From RUG11867 sp964472425 (GTDB lineage: Bacteria; Bacillota_I; Bacilli_A; RF39; UBA660), in contig CAYYLF010000033.1 of the NCBI GenBank assembly GCA_964472425.1, positions 1-15,583 of the forward strand: a stretch of DNA of 15,583 nucleotides. The letters are read 5' to 3'. Position numbers and translations under genes: made by a program. The notes beneath the pieces were generated by a model that was given only the letters and a program-made list of their open reading frames with translations, had not been told where the DNA came from and did no database searches. Positions 1 through 7,340 of the stretch are shown one piece after another. Within the stretch, counting starts at the first letter, position 1. The number at the start of each line of letters is the position of its first letter.

Positions 1-270
1 CTGATGAGAGATGAAAACCTCATGGACCAATACAACAAGGGAAATACGCGCATGAGAGCGAACATTCAATGGGGCCTCGATGAAGGCGAGAAGATTGGAT
101 TAGAAAAAGGTCGTGAAGAAGGTCGTGAAGAAGGCCGTGAAGAAGGCCGTGAAGAAGGTCTCGAGATAACTGCGACCAACATGCTAAAAGATGGATTATC
201 CGAAGAAGTAGTCCACAAGTATACAAAACTTCCACTCGAAAAAATCAAAAATATCGCTATGATGTTATAA
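1..270 (+). CDS. Rpn family nuclease/putative transposase, C-terminal fragment (5' end outside window)
   Basis: The reading frame is open from the first base and ends at TAA 268-270, so this is the tail of a longer gene. What is visible is a charged linker with about four tandem Gly-Arg-Glu-Glu units, followed by a short helical end (NMLKDGLSEEVVHKYTKLP). That linker plus the 'MLKxGLSxExVxKYTxL' ending is typical of the C-terminus of Rpn/PD-(D/E)XK nuclease family proteins (recombination-promoting nuclease, putative transposase). The catalytic domain lies upstream and cannot be seen. The first ATG at 4 is most likely internal: I see no ribosome site before it and the frame stays open to the edge. 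Family assignment is from the tail only, so moderate confidence. No clear terminator follows. Confidence 0.7.
   Translation: MMRDENLMDQYNKGNTRMRANIQWGLDEGEKIGLEKGREEGREEGREEGREEGLEITATNMLKDGLSEEVVHKYTKLPLEKIKNIAMML
109..156 (+). repeat. 12-bp tandem repeat, four units, coding GREE
   Basis: Four consecutive copies of GGYCGTGAAGAA (109-120, 121-132, 133-144, 145-156) differ only at the third base of the Gly codon. They encode (Gly-Arg-Glu-Glu)x4 inside the Rpn-like tail. The unit is a multiple of three, so copy-number change would lengthen or shorten the linker without breaking the frame. Confidence 0.95.
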
Positions 271-341
271 AAACAGATAAATATCAAATAAAAAAGTATT
301 AATTAGACAATTTTTACCCAAAATATAAACGGTGATTAAAG

Positions 342-530
342 ATGATTAAACAATCTCGTAACTGCACGAAATGCATGGACATCGATTACTCCGACGACTA
401 TCGGACTATGATGGACATCACAAATCCTTACAGTTACAACTTTGGAAGAGCAAAGAAAGAACACACTCATACTGATGCTTTCTCTAAATTCCAAAACAGA
501 ATGAACACCGACTACTTCTACAAAAGATAG
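342..530 (+). CDS. hypothetical small protein (62 aa)
   Basis: I do not recognise this protein. The start at 342 is supported by GGTGATT seven to eight bases upstream, the same type of ribosome site used by the genes at 597 and 2842, which makes it likely to be real. It is polar, with no membrane segment. It has a Cys-x-x-Cys pair near the N-terminus (NCTKCMD), then an Asp/Tyr-rich stretch and a His/Lys-rich centre. One CxxC pair could bind metal only together with other ligands or as a dimer; that is speculation. It stands between the Rpn tail and a small regulator, separated from the latter by a weak terminator-like hairpin. Confidence 0.6.
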   Translation: MIKQSRNCTKCMDIDYSDDYRTMMDITNPYSYNFGRAKKEHTHTDAFSKFQNRMNTDYFYKR

Positions 531-539
531 TCATTCTTT

Positions 540-569
540 GGGGCACTTTACTAAATGCTCCTTTTATTT
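540..569 (+). terminator. weak intrinsic terminator
   Basis: GGGGCA (540-545) can pair with TGCTCC (556-561), six pairs with one G-U, around a 10-nt loop, followed by TTTTATTTA. It would separate the 62-aa gene from the XRE gene. Confidence 0.45.
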
Positions 570-574
570 ATAAA
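547..574 (+). promoter_or_regulatory. possible promoter of the XRE-type gene
   Basis: TTTACT (547-552), a 16-bp spacer and TATAAA (569-574), about 22 bases before the ATG at 597. It overlaps the hairpin at 540-569. The -35 match is only partial. Confidence 0.35.
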
Positions 575-596
575 TTTAAACAGGAAGGTGATAAAT

Positions 597-878
597 ATGT
601 TGAATACCGAAGCGATTCGCGAACTGATGAAAGATAAAGGTGTAAAGTCAATCTTACAATTATCTCGTGAAACGAAAATCCCGTATACTACGATAAACTA
701 CATGCTGAAAGGTCACGATATGCACGTCGGCAATCTCATCGAACTCTCGCGTTATTTTAATGTTCCGATAGACGATCTTATCAATAAAAACTACGGATTT
801 ACAGTAATCACGGACGACGAAGAAATAGAGTGTAACACTTCGAACATCTACCAAGCCACTATGTCAACCATGATGTAA
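597..878 (+). CDS. small XRE-type helix-turn-helix regulator (93 aa)
   Basis: Predicted DNA-binding protein. Residues about 5-61 form a Cro/C1-type HTH domain: the helix with SILQLSRETKIP, the recognition helix YTTINYMLKG, then VGNLIELSRYFNVPIDDLI, which is the classic 'L..la..f.vsiDdLi' end of XRE domains. A short acidic tail (DDEEIE) follows, with no effector domain. I chose ATG 597 rather than the upstream in-frame ATG at 555 because GGAAGGTGA sits just before 597 and nothing like it precedes 555. Its targets are unknown; neighbouring promoters such as the one at 884-912 are candidates only by position. Confidence 0.85.
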   Translation: MLNTEAIRELMKDKGVKSILQLSRETKIPYTTINYMLKGHDMHVGNLIELSRYFNVPIDDLINKNYGFTVITDDEEIECNTSNIYQATMSTMM

Positions 879-883
879 TCTTT

Positions 884-912
884 TTGCAAAGTGATTGTAT
901 ATGTGCTATAAT
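884..912 (+). promoter_or_regulatory. sigma-A type promoter for the membrane-protein/mtaB unit
   Basis: TTGCAA (884-889), exactly 17 bp, TATAAT (907-912), with a TGC extension before the -10 box. It starts just downstream of the XRE gene's stop and reads into the gene at 956. Confidence 0.85.
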
Positions 913-955
913 ACATTTACATAGGGCAAAAAATGTCTCAAAAGGAAGATGTATT

Positions 956-1474
956 ATGGAAAATTTAGTTTTGATTATCGGGGGATTACTAAAATCTTTA
1001 AGTTGGAGTGATTTATTCTTCTTTTCAGTCACTTTATTCTTGATAATATTCTTAGTATATGTCTATTACTTGATTAAACTGGATGACGAAGAGAAAGACC
1101 CGCTCGAGGACGAACTTTTAAATCCTCGAAAGCCTCAAGCGTCTAAAAGAGAAGAGAAGCCCCTTTCGAAAATAGTCTCGGAACTCGAAACCGATTATAG
1201 ACCTCAACCCATCGACTTGTCTGACTACGAAAAAGAGCAAGAAAACACGGCGATTATTAGTTATCAAGAACTCTTGAGCCGTGCCAACAACAACATCTAT
1301 TACGACGACGACTACGAAAGCGGCTTCGACGACGTTCTCGTCCAAAAGGTCGACAACAAAGAGAGCAACACTCAAGAATTCGTCGACTTGCCGAAAGCTG
1401 TCATGATGAGTTACGAATCGGAAGAAGCATTCCTCTCGGCACTCAAGGTACTGCAAAAAAATCTAGTTAGATGA
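956..1474 (+). CDS. single-pass membrane protein with long acidic cytoplasmic tail (172 aa, unknown function)
   Basis: ATG 956 is preceded by AAAGGAAG and lies 44 bases after a consensus promoter; the in-frame ATG at 884 falls on the promoter and is rejected. The protein starts with a short amphipathic stretch, then one strongly hydrophobic segment at about residues 20-42 (FFFSVTLFLIIFLVYVYYLI). An acidic, largely disordered tail rich in Asp/Glu follows. Within the tail, residues near 98-110 (EQENTAIISYQELLSR) and the end (SYESEEAFLSALKVLQKNL) look like conserved short helices that could dock a partner. By the positive-inside rule and tail charge, the tail probably faces the cytoplasm. The gene is directly upstream of mtaB with a hairpin over its stop codon. 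I cannot assign a function. Confidence 0.8.
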   Translation: MENLVLIIGGLLKSLSWSDLFFFSVTLFLIIFLVYVYYLIKLDDEEKDPLEDELLNPRKPQASKREEKPLSKIVSELETDYRPQPIDLSDYEKEQENTAIISYQELLSRANNNIYYDDDYESGFDDVLVQKVDNKESNTQEFVDLPKAVMMSYESEEAFLSALKVLQKNLVR

Positions 1475-1488
1475 TTCTAACTTTTTTT
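1465..1488 (+). terminator. intrinsic terminator/attenuator overlapping a stop codon, upstream of mtaB
   Basis: AGTTAGA (1465-1471), loop TGAT, TCTAACT (1476-1482), then a T run to 1488: seven perfect pairs. The TGA stop of the upstream gene forms the loop. mtaB starts 24 bases later with no room for its own promoter, so partial read-through is implied. Confidence 0.75.
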
Positions 1489-1511
1489 CTAATCTTAGGG
1501 AGGTTTTAACG

Positions 1512-2801
1512 ATGAAATTCAACATAATCACACTCGGATGTAAAGTAAACAGTTACGAATCGGAATATATTGCCGAAAAATTTTTAGAAGCCGGATATCG
1601 AAACGTCCGTATTCAAGAAAATCCCGACGTCGTAGTCGTCAATACTTGCTCGGTCACGAACCAAAGTGATGCGAAGAGTAGACACATGATTAGACTGGCC
1701 CGTCGCGAATGTCCTGACGCCATAGTAGTAGTATGCGGTTGTAGCGCTCAAAATCACCGAGAAGCTCTCGTCGACCTCGGAGTCGACATCCTGATTGGTA
1801 ACAAAGATAAGTCGCGCATAGTCGAACTCGTCGAAGACTTCATGCATACCCATAAGCAGATAACGGCATTCTACGACATGTCCGCTGTACCATTCGAAGA
1901 CATGATGCTCGAAAGCGCCAAGGACAAGACACGGGCCTTCGTCAAAATCCAAGATGGCTGTGACAACTTCTGTGCCTACTGTATAATTCCGTACATGAGG
2001 GGCAACATCAGAAGCAAAAATATAGACGTCGCCGAAGAAGAGATAAAGAGGCTCGTCCACATGGGCCATCGCGAAATAGTGTTGACCGGCATTCACACGG
2101 GCTCGTATGGTCGCGGCCAAGGTTATGACCTTACGGACCTCATTCGAAGAGTGAGTCCATTAGAAGGACTCGAACGCCTTCGCATCTCGTCCATCGAGAT
2201 AACCGAACTCGACGACAAATTTTTATCCGAACTTGCGAGCAATTCCAAGATATGCAATCATCTGCACATTCCTTTGCAGGCCGGTTCGGATCTCGTCTTG
2301 GAAAAGATGAATCGCAAGTACGATACGACGTACTATAAAGAGAAAATTGCGCGCATTCGCGAAATAAGGCCAGACATAAGCATCACAACCGACCTCATAG
2401 TCGGATTTCCATACGAATCGGACGAATGCTTCGAAAATACTTGCCTTTTTCTAGAAGAAATAGGTTTCACGAAAATACACACGTTTCCATTCTCGCTCAG
2501 AAATGGCACGAAAGCTGAAAGCATGAAAGACCACTTCGTCGATGAAACTGTCAAAAAAAATCGTGTCCGTCGTGTCCTCGACCTCTCGCGCCATCTCGAG
2601 GAAAACTACTACCGCCAATTTTTAGGCGAAACTTTAGACGTCATAATCGAAACCTCCGATGGAACTACATCGAAAGGCCACACCTCAAATTACATTCTCG
2701 TGACAGTCGATAAAGTACTCGAAGAGGGCCAGACTTATCCCATCAAAATTACCTCTCTTGACGGTCTAGTTGTAAACGGCACACTAGAAAAAGTTGAATA
2801 A
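1512..2801 (+). CDS. mtaB: MtaB, tRNA t6A37 methylthiotransferase
   Basis: Radical-SAM enzyme that converts N6-threonylcarbamoyladenosine at position 37 of ANN-decoding tRNAs to the 2-methylthio form, using two 4Fe-4S clusters. Seen in the sequence: the N-terminal UPF0004 domain with Cys10 (TLGCKVNSYESE), Cys46 (VNTCSVTN) and Cys77 (CGCSAQ); the radical-SAM CxxxCxxC motif at Cys150/154/157 (DGCDNFCAYC); the typical 'LTGIHTGSYG' and 'HLHIPLQAGSD' segments; and a C-terminal TRAM-like beta domain from about residue 370. Its 429 aa match the family. The KVNSYES motif and the lack of MiaB-specific features favour MtaB over MiaB or RimO. AGGGAGG (1497-1503) precedes ATG 1512. It is probably co-transcribed with the gene at 956 through the hairpin at 1465-1488. 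Confidence 0.95.
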   Translation: MKFNIITLGCKVNSYESEYIAEKFLEAGYRNVRIQENPDVVVVNTCSVTNQSDAKSRHMIRLARRECPDAIVVVCGCSAQNHREALVDLGVDILIGNKDKSRIVELVEDFMHTHKQITAFYDMSAVPFEDMMLESAKDKTRAFVKIQDGCDNFCAYCIIPYMRGNIRSKNIDVAEEEIKRLVHMGHREIVLTGIHTGSYGRGQGYDLTDLIRRVSPLEGLERLRISSIEITELDDKFLSELASNSKICNHLHIPLQAGSDLVLEKMNRKYDTTYYKEKIARIREIRPDISITTDLIVGFPYESDECFENTCLFLEEIGFTKIHTFPFSLRNGTKAESMKDHFVDETVKKNRVRRVLDLSRHLEENYYRQFLGETLDVIIETSDGTTSKGHTSNYILVTVDKVLEEGQTYPIKITSLDGLVVNGTLEKVE

Positions 2802-2822
2802 TTTTAAAGAAAAATTTATACT
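2794..2822 (+). promoter_or_regulatory. promoter for the LysM protein gene
   Basis: TTGAAT (2794-2799, over the mtaB stop), 17-bp spacer, TATACT (2817-2822). The predicted transcript starts close to 2829, just ahead of the GGTGA ribosome site at 2831. Confidence 0.6.
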
Positions 2823-2841
2823 AGTAATAAGGTGACTAAAG

Positions 2842-3669
2842 ATGAATGAAGATAGAACTAGAACATTTGAAGGCAACTATACGTCGAATGACAACAAAAA
2901 ACATCACTTCAAAGTCAGAATATACAAAAGACTAGCCGTCTTTGGACTTTCGATAGTCCTCTTGCGCACCGGCGTAGCCGTCATGGAAGGCATCGACGCT
3001 CGCGAAGCGACGGCGAAGGCAGACTTCGGAAAAGACATCCTCATCGACGATAAAGCTTTAGTAGCCAAAATCGTCGACGAAAATCCGAACATGCTCTTCG
3101 ACGTATCCGATTTGCCATATACGGTGAAAGAAGGCGACGACCTCCAAGAAATTGCAACTAACTTCGGAACGACCGTCGAACGTCTATGTTACCTAAACGA
3201 TATGAAACCGACTTCGACCCTTTACAACGGAGGAGTACTCAAAGTCGAACGCATTCGACCAAAAAGTGACGAAGAACAAACTCTCGTCGCTTTGGAAAGT
3301 TACTTCTACGACTACGTCTTCAAATCTCCCGTCTGTCAAACGGCCTTGTCGACTAAGCCGATAAGAGACTCCCAAGCCGAATACTACCGTTCCCTAATTT
3401 TCGGTCATCCCAAAACGGCCACCGACGTCGATACGAACAGCATCTATGGGAAATACATAACTGCCTACATCGCTTACCACAAAGGCGATAGAGAGCGCTC
3501 ACCGGAAGATACCCACGAATATATAAAGAAACTCGCGGACCTTGCCGTTCAAACCGAAGAAGATTTGAACCTCCACGGAGCCACGACGGCCATCTTGCCA
3601 TTCGAACAATATAAGACTATGCTTCAAGACGGCAAGACAAAAAAGAAAGCCGAAATCGGCATGAGTTGA
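2842..3669 (+). CDS. membrane-anchored LysM-domain protein (275 aa)
   Basis: Probably an envelope protein that holds on to peptidoglycan through one LysM module. After a charged cytoplasmic N-terminus (about 28 aa) comes one moderately hydrophobic segment (residues about 30-48, with GLSIVLLRTGVAVM), likely an uncleaved anchor. The LysM core is at about residues 92-137: YTVKEGDDLQEIATNFGTTVERLCYLND, then NGGVLKVERI. The remaining ~135 residues form a helical domain I do not recognise, with Tyr-rich segments (ESYFYDYVF, EYYRSLIFG, YGKYITAYIAYHKGD); no catalytic motif of a lytic enzyme is evident. ATG 2842 follows GGTGACT by six to eight bases. It has its own promoter and a strong terminator after it, so it is probably monocistronic. 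Confidence 0.8.
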   Translation: MNEDRTRTFEGNYTSNDNKKHHFKVRIYKRLAVFGLSIVLLRTGVAVMEGIDAREATAKADFGKDILIDDKALVAKIVDENPNMLFDVSDLPYTVKEGDDLQEIATNFGTTVERLCYLNDMKPTSTLYNGGVLKVERIRPKSDEEQTLVALESYFYDYVFKSPVCQTALSTKPIRDSQAEYYRSLIFGHPKTATDVDTNSIYGKYITAYIAYHKGDRERSPEDTHEYIKKLADLAVQTEEDLNLHGATTAILPFEQYKTMLQDGKTKKKAEIGMS

Positions 3670-3673
3670 CTTC

Positions 3674-3695
3674 GAGTCCAAACGGGACTCTTTTT
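3674..3695 (+). terminator. intrinsic terminator after the LysM gene
   Basis: GAGTCC (3674-3679), 5-nt loop, GGACTC (3685-3690), then TTTTT. Six perfect pairs, starting five bases after the stop codon. Confidence 0.8.
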
Positions 3696-3741
3696 AAGTG
3701 TCCAAATGACCCCTAGGGGACTTTCTTTCGATTCACTTTTA

Positions 3742-3750
3742 TGATAAAAT
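3742..3750 (+). promoter_or_regulatory. extended -10 promoter of recD2
   Basis: TGATAAAAT (3742-3750) is an extended -10 element 21 bases before ATG 3772; the -35 position (TTTCTT, 3722-3727) is poor. It lies between the upstream terminator and recD2. Confidence 0.5.
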
Positions 3751-3771
3751 ACTCTAAGGAAGTGAAGTACG

Positions 3772-5961
3772 ATGGAATACATAAAAGGTAAATTTAAAAA
3801 GACGATATACGAATCATCGGGCGGAAACGGCTATAAAGTCGGTCTTTTTCGCGTCAAGGAAGCGAGCGAAAACCTGAATGAAGAACTCTCAAACCACACG
3901 GTCACCTTTACGGGCTATTTCTACGACCTCGTCGTCGACGAAAACTACGTATTCCACGGTTCCTACATCGAAAACAACAAATACGGCTACCAATTTCAGG
4001 TGTCCTCATACGAACACGTTCAACCGGAAGGCAAGGATGCCGTCATAGACTTCCTTTCGTCCAGTCTGGTCAAAGGATGTGGCGAGAAGACCGCGGCCGA
4101 GATAGTCGAACTGCTCGGCGAAAATGCTCTAGACAAAATCAAAGAAGATAAGAGCTGCCTCATGCTCGTGCCTAAGATGACCGAACGCAAAATGGAAAGT
4201 ATCTACAATTCCGTGATGAAATACCAGAATTCCGATGAACTCATAATATATTTGACCAAACTCGGCTTTACGATGAAAGAAGCTATGAAACTGTTAAATT
4301 CTTACGGGGTGAGCATCAAAAGTGTCCTCGAAGAAAATGTCTACACCTTGATAGAAGACATCGAGTTTGCCCACCTCGACAAAGTTTACTTCAATCTCCA
4401 CGAAGGCACGGACGACAATCGCACGGAAGCCTGCATAATAGAAGCTCTAAAAGAACTTTCCTTCGACGCGGGCGACACTTACTCGTATAAAGACGAAATA
4501 AGAGAAAAACTCGTCCACTTCGACGTCATTCTCACCGAAGAAGAACTCGACGCCTACCTAGAAAAACTAGCCAAGAGAAGAGAAATTCGCATCGACGACG
4601 ACAAATACTTTCTCTATGGTAACTTCAAAATGGAACTCGCCATAGCCGACGCGCTTTTCGAAATCAACTCTCGCGAGACCGAAAAAATCGCACATCTCGA
4701 CGAACGCATCGATGCCTTCAGCAAAGCTCACAAAGTCGAATACAACGAAGACCAACGAAGAGCTATCAAGACTTCTTTAGAAGAGAATATCACGATTATC
4801 ACGGGCGGCCCCGGAACAGGTAAAACGACCATCGTCCGGGCGATTGCCGGCCTCTTCATCGACATGCATCCGTACAGTGAAAAGGCGGCACTAGAAGAAC
4901 TCGCTCTCTTGGCCCCGACGGGTAGGGCGGCCAAACGCCTTTCCGACCTTACCGGCTTACCTGCCATGACTATCCACCGTTATCTCAAGTGGGACAAGAA
5001 CACCGGCAAATACGAGTACAACGAATATAACAAACACATCGAAAAGCTGATTATAATCGACGAAGTCAGTATGATAGACACCGAACTCATGGACGCTTTG
5101 TTAAAAGGAATAAACAGGAATGTCCGCCTAGTCATAGTCGGAGACGACAACCAGTTGCCGAGCGTCGGGCCGGGGCTAATACTAACGGACCTCATCGCAT
5201 CGGAACTCTTCAATCACGTCCCCCTTCACGAAATATATCGTCAAAGCGTCGGCTCATCGATTCCATACCTCTGCTTGAACATCAAAGACCACGAACTCGA
5301 CGAAGATTCGATTAGTAGAAAAGACGATTTCTCTTTCTTGAATGTCGATGTCCACATGGTAAAAGATACCATTCGCGAAATATGCAAACTGTCCATCAAA
5401 AAGGGTATAAGTGTGAACAACATTCAAGTTCTCGCCCCGATGTACAAGGGCGAAAACGGCATAGACAACCTAAACATGGCCCTTCAAGAACTCTTCAATC
5501 CGCCGGCCAAGGGGAAATCCGAAATACGCTTTGGTGAGACCATCTATCGCGTCGGAGACAAAGTACTCCAGCTCGTAAACGATCCCGACAACAACATCTA
5601 CAACGGCGACATCGGTTACATCGCCGAGACCAATCCGGGTTCCAAAGACCGCGTGCTCGTCGTCGACTTCTATGGAAATGCCGTCTTTTACAAACGAGAA
5701 GACATCATCAACCTGAAACACGCCTATGCGATTACCATCCATAAGAGTCAAGGAAGTGAGTTCGACCACGTCATCATGCCGATTACCATGAACTATGGCC
5801 GCATGCTCTACAACAAACTTCTCTATACGGGCATCTCCCGGGCCAAAAAGAGCCTCACCTTGCTCGGTAGCCCTCAAGCTTTCTACATGGGCACGAACAA
5901 CGACTACAGCCTCAACCGAAAGACGAATTTAGTCGCCTGTTTATTGAATAAATTGGATTAA
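3772..5961 (+). CDS. recD2: RecD2, SF1B 5'-3' DNA helicase
   Basis: ATP-dependent 5'-3' DNA helicase of the RecD2 (RecD-like, RecBC-independent) family, acting in DNA repair and replication-fork maintenance. Its 729 aa are normal for Bacilli RecD2. Order of domains: an N-terminal OB-like region (1-85), helix-hairpin-helix repeats (about 90-200; SSLVKGCGEKTAAEI is the first), a winged-helix region, then the helicase core. Motifs: Q-motif region NEDQRRAI; Walker A GGPGTGKT (345-352); motif Ia APTGRAAKRL; Walker B/II DEVSMID (430-436); motif III GDDNQLPSVGPG (457-468); motif IV EIYRQ (487-491); SH3-like NGDIG near 611; motif V ITIHKSQGSEFD (654-665); motif VI YTGISRAKK (685-693). All key residues are present. 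ATG 3772 has AAGGAAGTGA upstream. No recB/recC neighbours, as expected for RecD2. Confidence 0.96.
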   Translation: MEYIKGKFKKTIYESSGGNGYKVGLFRVKEASENLNEELSNHTVTFTGYFYDLVVDENYVFHGSYIENNKYGYQFQVSSYEHVQPEGKDAVIDFLSSSLVKGCGEKTAAEIVELLGENALDKIKEDKSCLMLVPKMTERKMESIYNSVMKYQNSDELIIYLTKLGFTMKEAMKLLNSYGVSIKSVLEENVYTLIEDIEFAHLDKVYFNLHEGTDDNRTEACIIEALKELSFDAGDTYSYKDEIREKLVHFDVILTEEELDAYLEKLAKRREIRIDDDKYFLYGNFKMELAIADALFEINSRETEKIAHLDERIDAFSKAHKVEYNEDQRRAIKTSLEENITIITGGPGTGKTTIVRAIAGLFIDMHPYSEKAALEELALLAPTGRAAKRLSDLTGLPAMTIHRYLKWDKNTGKYEYNEYNKHIEKLIIIDEVSMIDTELMDALLKGINRNVRLVIVGDDNQLPSVGPGLILTDLIASELFNHVPLHEIYRQSVGSSIPYLCLNIKDHELDEDSISRKDDFSFLNVDVHMVKDTIREICKLSIKKGISVNNIQVLAPMYKGENGIDNLNMALQELFNPPAKGKSEIRFGETIYRVGDKVLQLVNDPDNNIYNGDIGYIAETNPGSKDRVLVVDFYGNAVFYKREDIINLKHAYAITIHKSQGSEFDHVIMPITMNYGRMLYNKLLYTGISRAKKSLTLLGSPQAFYMGTNNDYSLNRKTNLVACLLNKLD

Positions 5962-5999
5962 TCTGTCCATAATAATAGTGGTAGTAAGGAGAGATTGAT

Positions 6000-6149
6000 A
6001 TGAAAAAGAAAGATATGACATTACTCGCGTCGTTTGCCCTGGCCAGCATAGGGGTGGGAACTTTCGTATACTCTTACACGAAAATGCATCCCATCAAAAC
6101 TCGCCGCATAGCGACCGACGTGAAAAACATGGTGAAGGACTTCAAATAG
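6000..6149 (+). CDS. small single-pass membrane protein (49 aa)
   Basis: A short gene with one of the best ribosome sites in the window: AAGGAGAG (5987-5994) six bases before ATG 6000. It encodes 49 aa: a Lys-rich start (MKKKD), one hydrophobic segment at residues about 7-26 (TLLASFALASIGVGTFVYSY), and a basic tail (KTRRIATDVKNMVKDFK). The tail is probably cytoplasmic only if the N-terminus is outside; topology is not decided by charge because both ends are basic. It resembles the many YtxH-like or other small membrane proteins of Bacilli in general design, but I cannot name a family. Its stop lies inside a hairpin, and the permease gene starts 12 bases later. Confidence 0.75.
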   Translation: MKKKDMTLLASFALASIGVGTFVYSYTKMHPIKTRRIATDVKNMVKDFK

Positions 6150-6156
6150 TCCTTTT
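6135..6156 (+). terminator. stem-loop over the stop codon, possible attenuator before the permease gene
   Basis: AAGGACT (6135-6141), 6-nt loop, AGTCCTT (6148-6154), then TT: seven perfect pairs including the TAG stop. The T tract is short (four T in all, two of them paired), so termination would be weak; it could partially separate the small gene from the permease gene. Confidence 0.5.
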
Positions 6157-6161
6157 AAATT

Positions 6162-7166
6162 ATGTCCGAAAAAATAAAGAAAAATATATACATTCTCTCG
6201 TGGATACTCATTTTCATTCTCTCGATAGTGCTTTTCCGACTAGTCAAAATATACGACATCTGTTGCCTCGTTCTAGGAGTCGCAAGCCCCATCATATTCG
6301 GTTACATCTTCGCCTGGGTTTTGGAGCCGATTTACCATAAAATGGCCAAAAAAATGGGGACCTTTCTATCCCTTGGTCTTCTCATAGTCGCGACCATCCT
6401 CATCTATTGTCTATTGATTTGGTATCTTCTTCCGATTGTAATCGAAAACGCGAGCAGCCTCATCACGTCCCTAAATGGTCTACTAGACGACTTGTCACAG
6501 TACTCTTTTCTAGAAGGCTTAAAGAACTATGCCCATCTCGACATCGACGTTTTGATAGATTCTTGCAATAGCCTCATATCATTCTTCGGTATATTCGGAC
6601 TCATCCACATCTTCGGATTCTACATGCTTTACAACTACGAATACATTAATTCCTACTTGAGGAAATTGATTCCAGTTAAATATAAGAGAATTACCTTGGA
6701 ATATGTTCGTAAACTATCCACCAACATGCGTCTCTACATCAAAGGAACTTTGATAGATACTTTCATCTTGTTCATCATTTCGAGTGTCCTCTACACAGTT
6801 ATAGGACTCAAATATTCGGTATTCTTAGCTATCCTCGCAAGTATTACGAATATCATCCCATTTGTAGGACCTTACATCGGAGGTATCCCGGCCGTGCTCG
6901 TCGGGCTCACGACTTCCACGAACCTCGGTCTCATGACTCTCGCCTGTGTAGTGCTCGCCCAAACGCTCGAATCGAACATCATAAATCCCGTGATTATGTC
7001 TAAATGTATAAAGGTGAACCCTTTACTCATCGTAATCGCCCTTACCGTCATGGGCAAATTCTTAGGGTTATTCGGGATGATATTTGCCGTTCCGACTATT
7101 ATAATTCTCAAACTTACTTACAATTTTCTCGAAAAATACAAAAAGATAGGAACGCATTCGGCCTAA
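6162..7166 (+). CDS. AI-2E family permease
   Basis: Integral membrane protein of the AI-2E exporter family (PF01594), whose members export small molecules or ions (for example autoinducer-2 in TqsA, or Na+/H+ antiport in some Bacilli). Substrate cannot be read from sequence. The 334 aa have paired N-terminal membrane segments (about 8-30 and 33-57), a third near 68-92, a soluble central part (95-140), and a C-terminal membrane block. That block holds the family signature ITNIIPFVGPYIGGIPAVLVGL near residues 226-247 and the LESNIINPVIMSK motif with NPLLIVIALTVMGKFLGLFGMIFAVP, both diagnostic. ATG 6162 has no good ribosome site; translation may depend on coupling to the 49-aa gene ending 12 bases upstream. 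Confidence 0.92.
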   Translation: MSEKIKKNIYILSWILIFILSIVLFRLVKIYDICCLVLGVASPIIFGYIFAWVLEPIYHKMAKKMGTFLSLGLLIVATILIYCLLIWYLLPIVIENASSLITSLNGLLDDLSQYSFLEGLKNYAHLDIDVLIDSCNSLISFFGIFGLIHIFGFYMLYNYEYINSYLRKLIPVKYKRITLEYVRKLSTNMRLYIKGTLIDTFILFIISSVLYTVIGLKYSVFLAILASITNIIPFVGPYIGGIPAVLVGLTTSTNLGLMTLACVVLAQTLESNIINPVIMSKCIKVNPLLIVIALTVMGKFLGLFGMIFAVPTIIILKLTYNFLEKYKKIGTHSA

Positions 7167-7181
7167 AAACTCTATTTCTTC

Positions 7182-7206
7182 AAATCGTCATTTTGGCGGT
7201 TTTTTA
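7182..7206 (+). terminator. intrinsic terminator after the permease gene
   Basis: AAATCGTC (7182-7189) pairs with GGCGGTTT (7195-7202) with two G-U pairs and a 5-nt loop, inside a T6 run. It marks the left border of the island that follows. The segment 7207-7279 holds only a short GCCAA/TTGGC inverted repeat and no gene. Confidence 0.65.
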
Positions 7207-7279
7207 ATATGCCAAAATACGTTATTGGCGAAACATAAAAATTGCCATTTTTCCTTTTATTTACAGGGGTTTGAGGGTG

Positions 7280-7308
7280 TTGACAAGGTATAAAAAGTGT
7301 GTTAATCT
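7280..7308 (+). promoter_or_regulatory. strong promoter of the small-peptide transcript
   Basis: A perfect TTGACA (7280-7285), exactly 17 bp, TAATCT (7303-7308) with a TGT extension (7300-7302). The predicted start is about 7314-7316, which coincides with the first base of the left arm of the long inverted repeat. For a locus whose only gene encodes 32 residues this is an unexpectedly strong promoter. Confidence 0.85.
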
Positions 7309-7340
7309 GTTAACTAGAACGCGAATTCTAGTGCGCTGTT

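Noticed and set aside
109..156. CRISPR or other array
   Set aside because: The units are 12 bp without spacers and are in frame with the Rpn tail.
1584..2120. 178-aa minus-strand reading frame opposite mtaB
   Set aside because: It is the mirror of the GAC/GTC/TCG-rich codon style of mtaB, with no ribosome site or family resemblance; the same holds for the long minus-strand frames at 5470-5877, 11416-12060 and 13869-14297.
3700..3730. Second terminator after the LysM gene (CCCCTAGGGG)
   Set aside because: The palindrome leaves only two loop bases, and the wider pairing GTCC/GGAC is weak; the hairpin at 3674-3695 is enough.
7201..7236. Hairpin GCCAA/TTGGC as a gene or RNA element
   Set aside because: Five pairs with a 9-nt loop and no other support; probably chance or an alternative fold of the preceding terminator.
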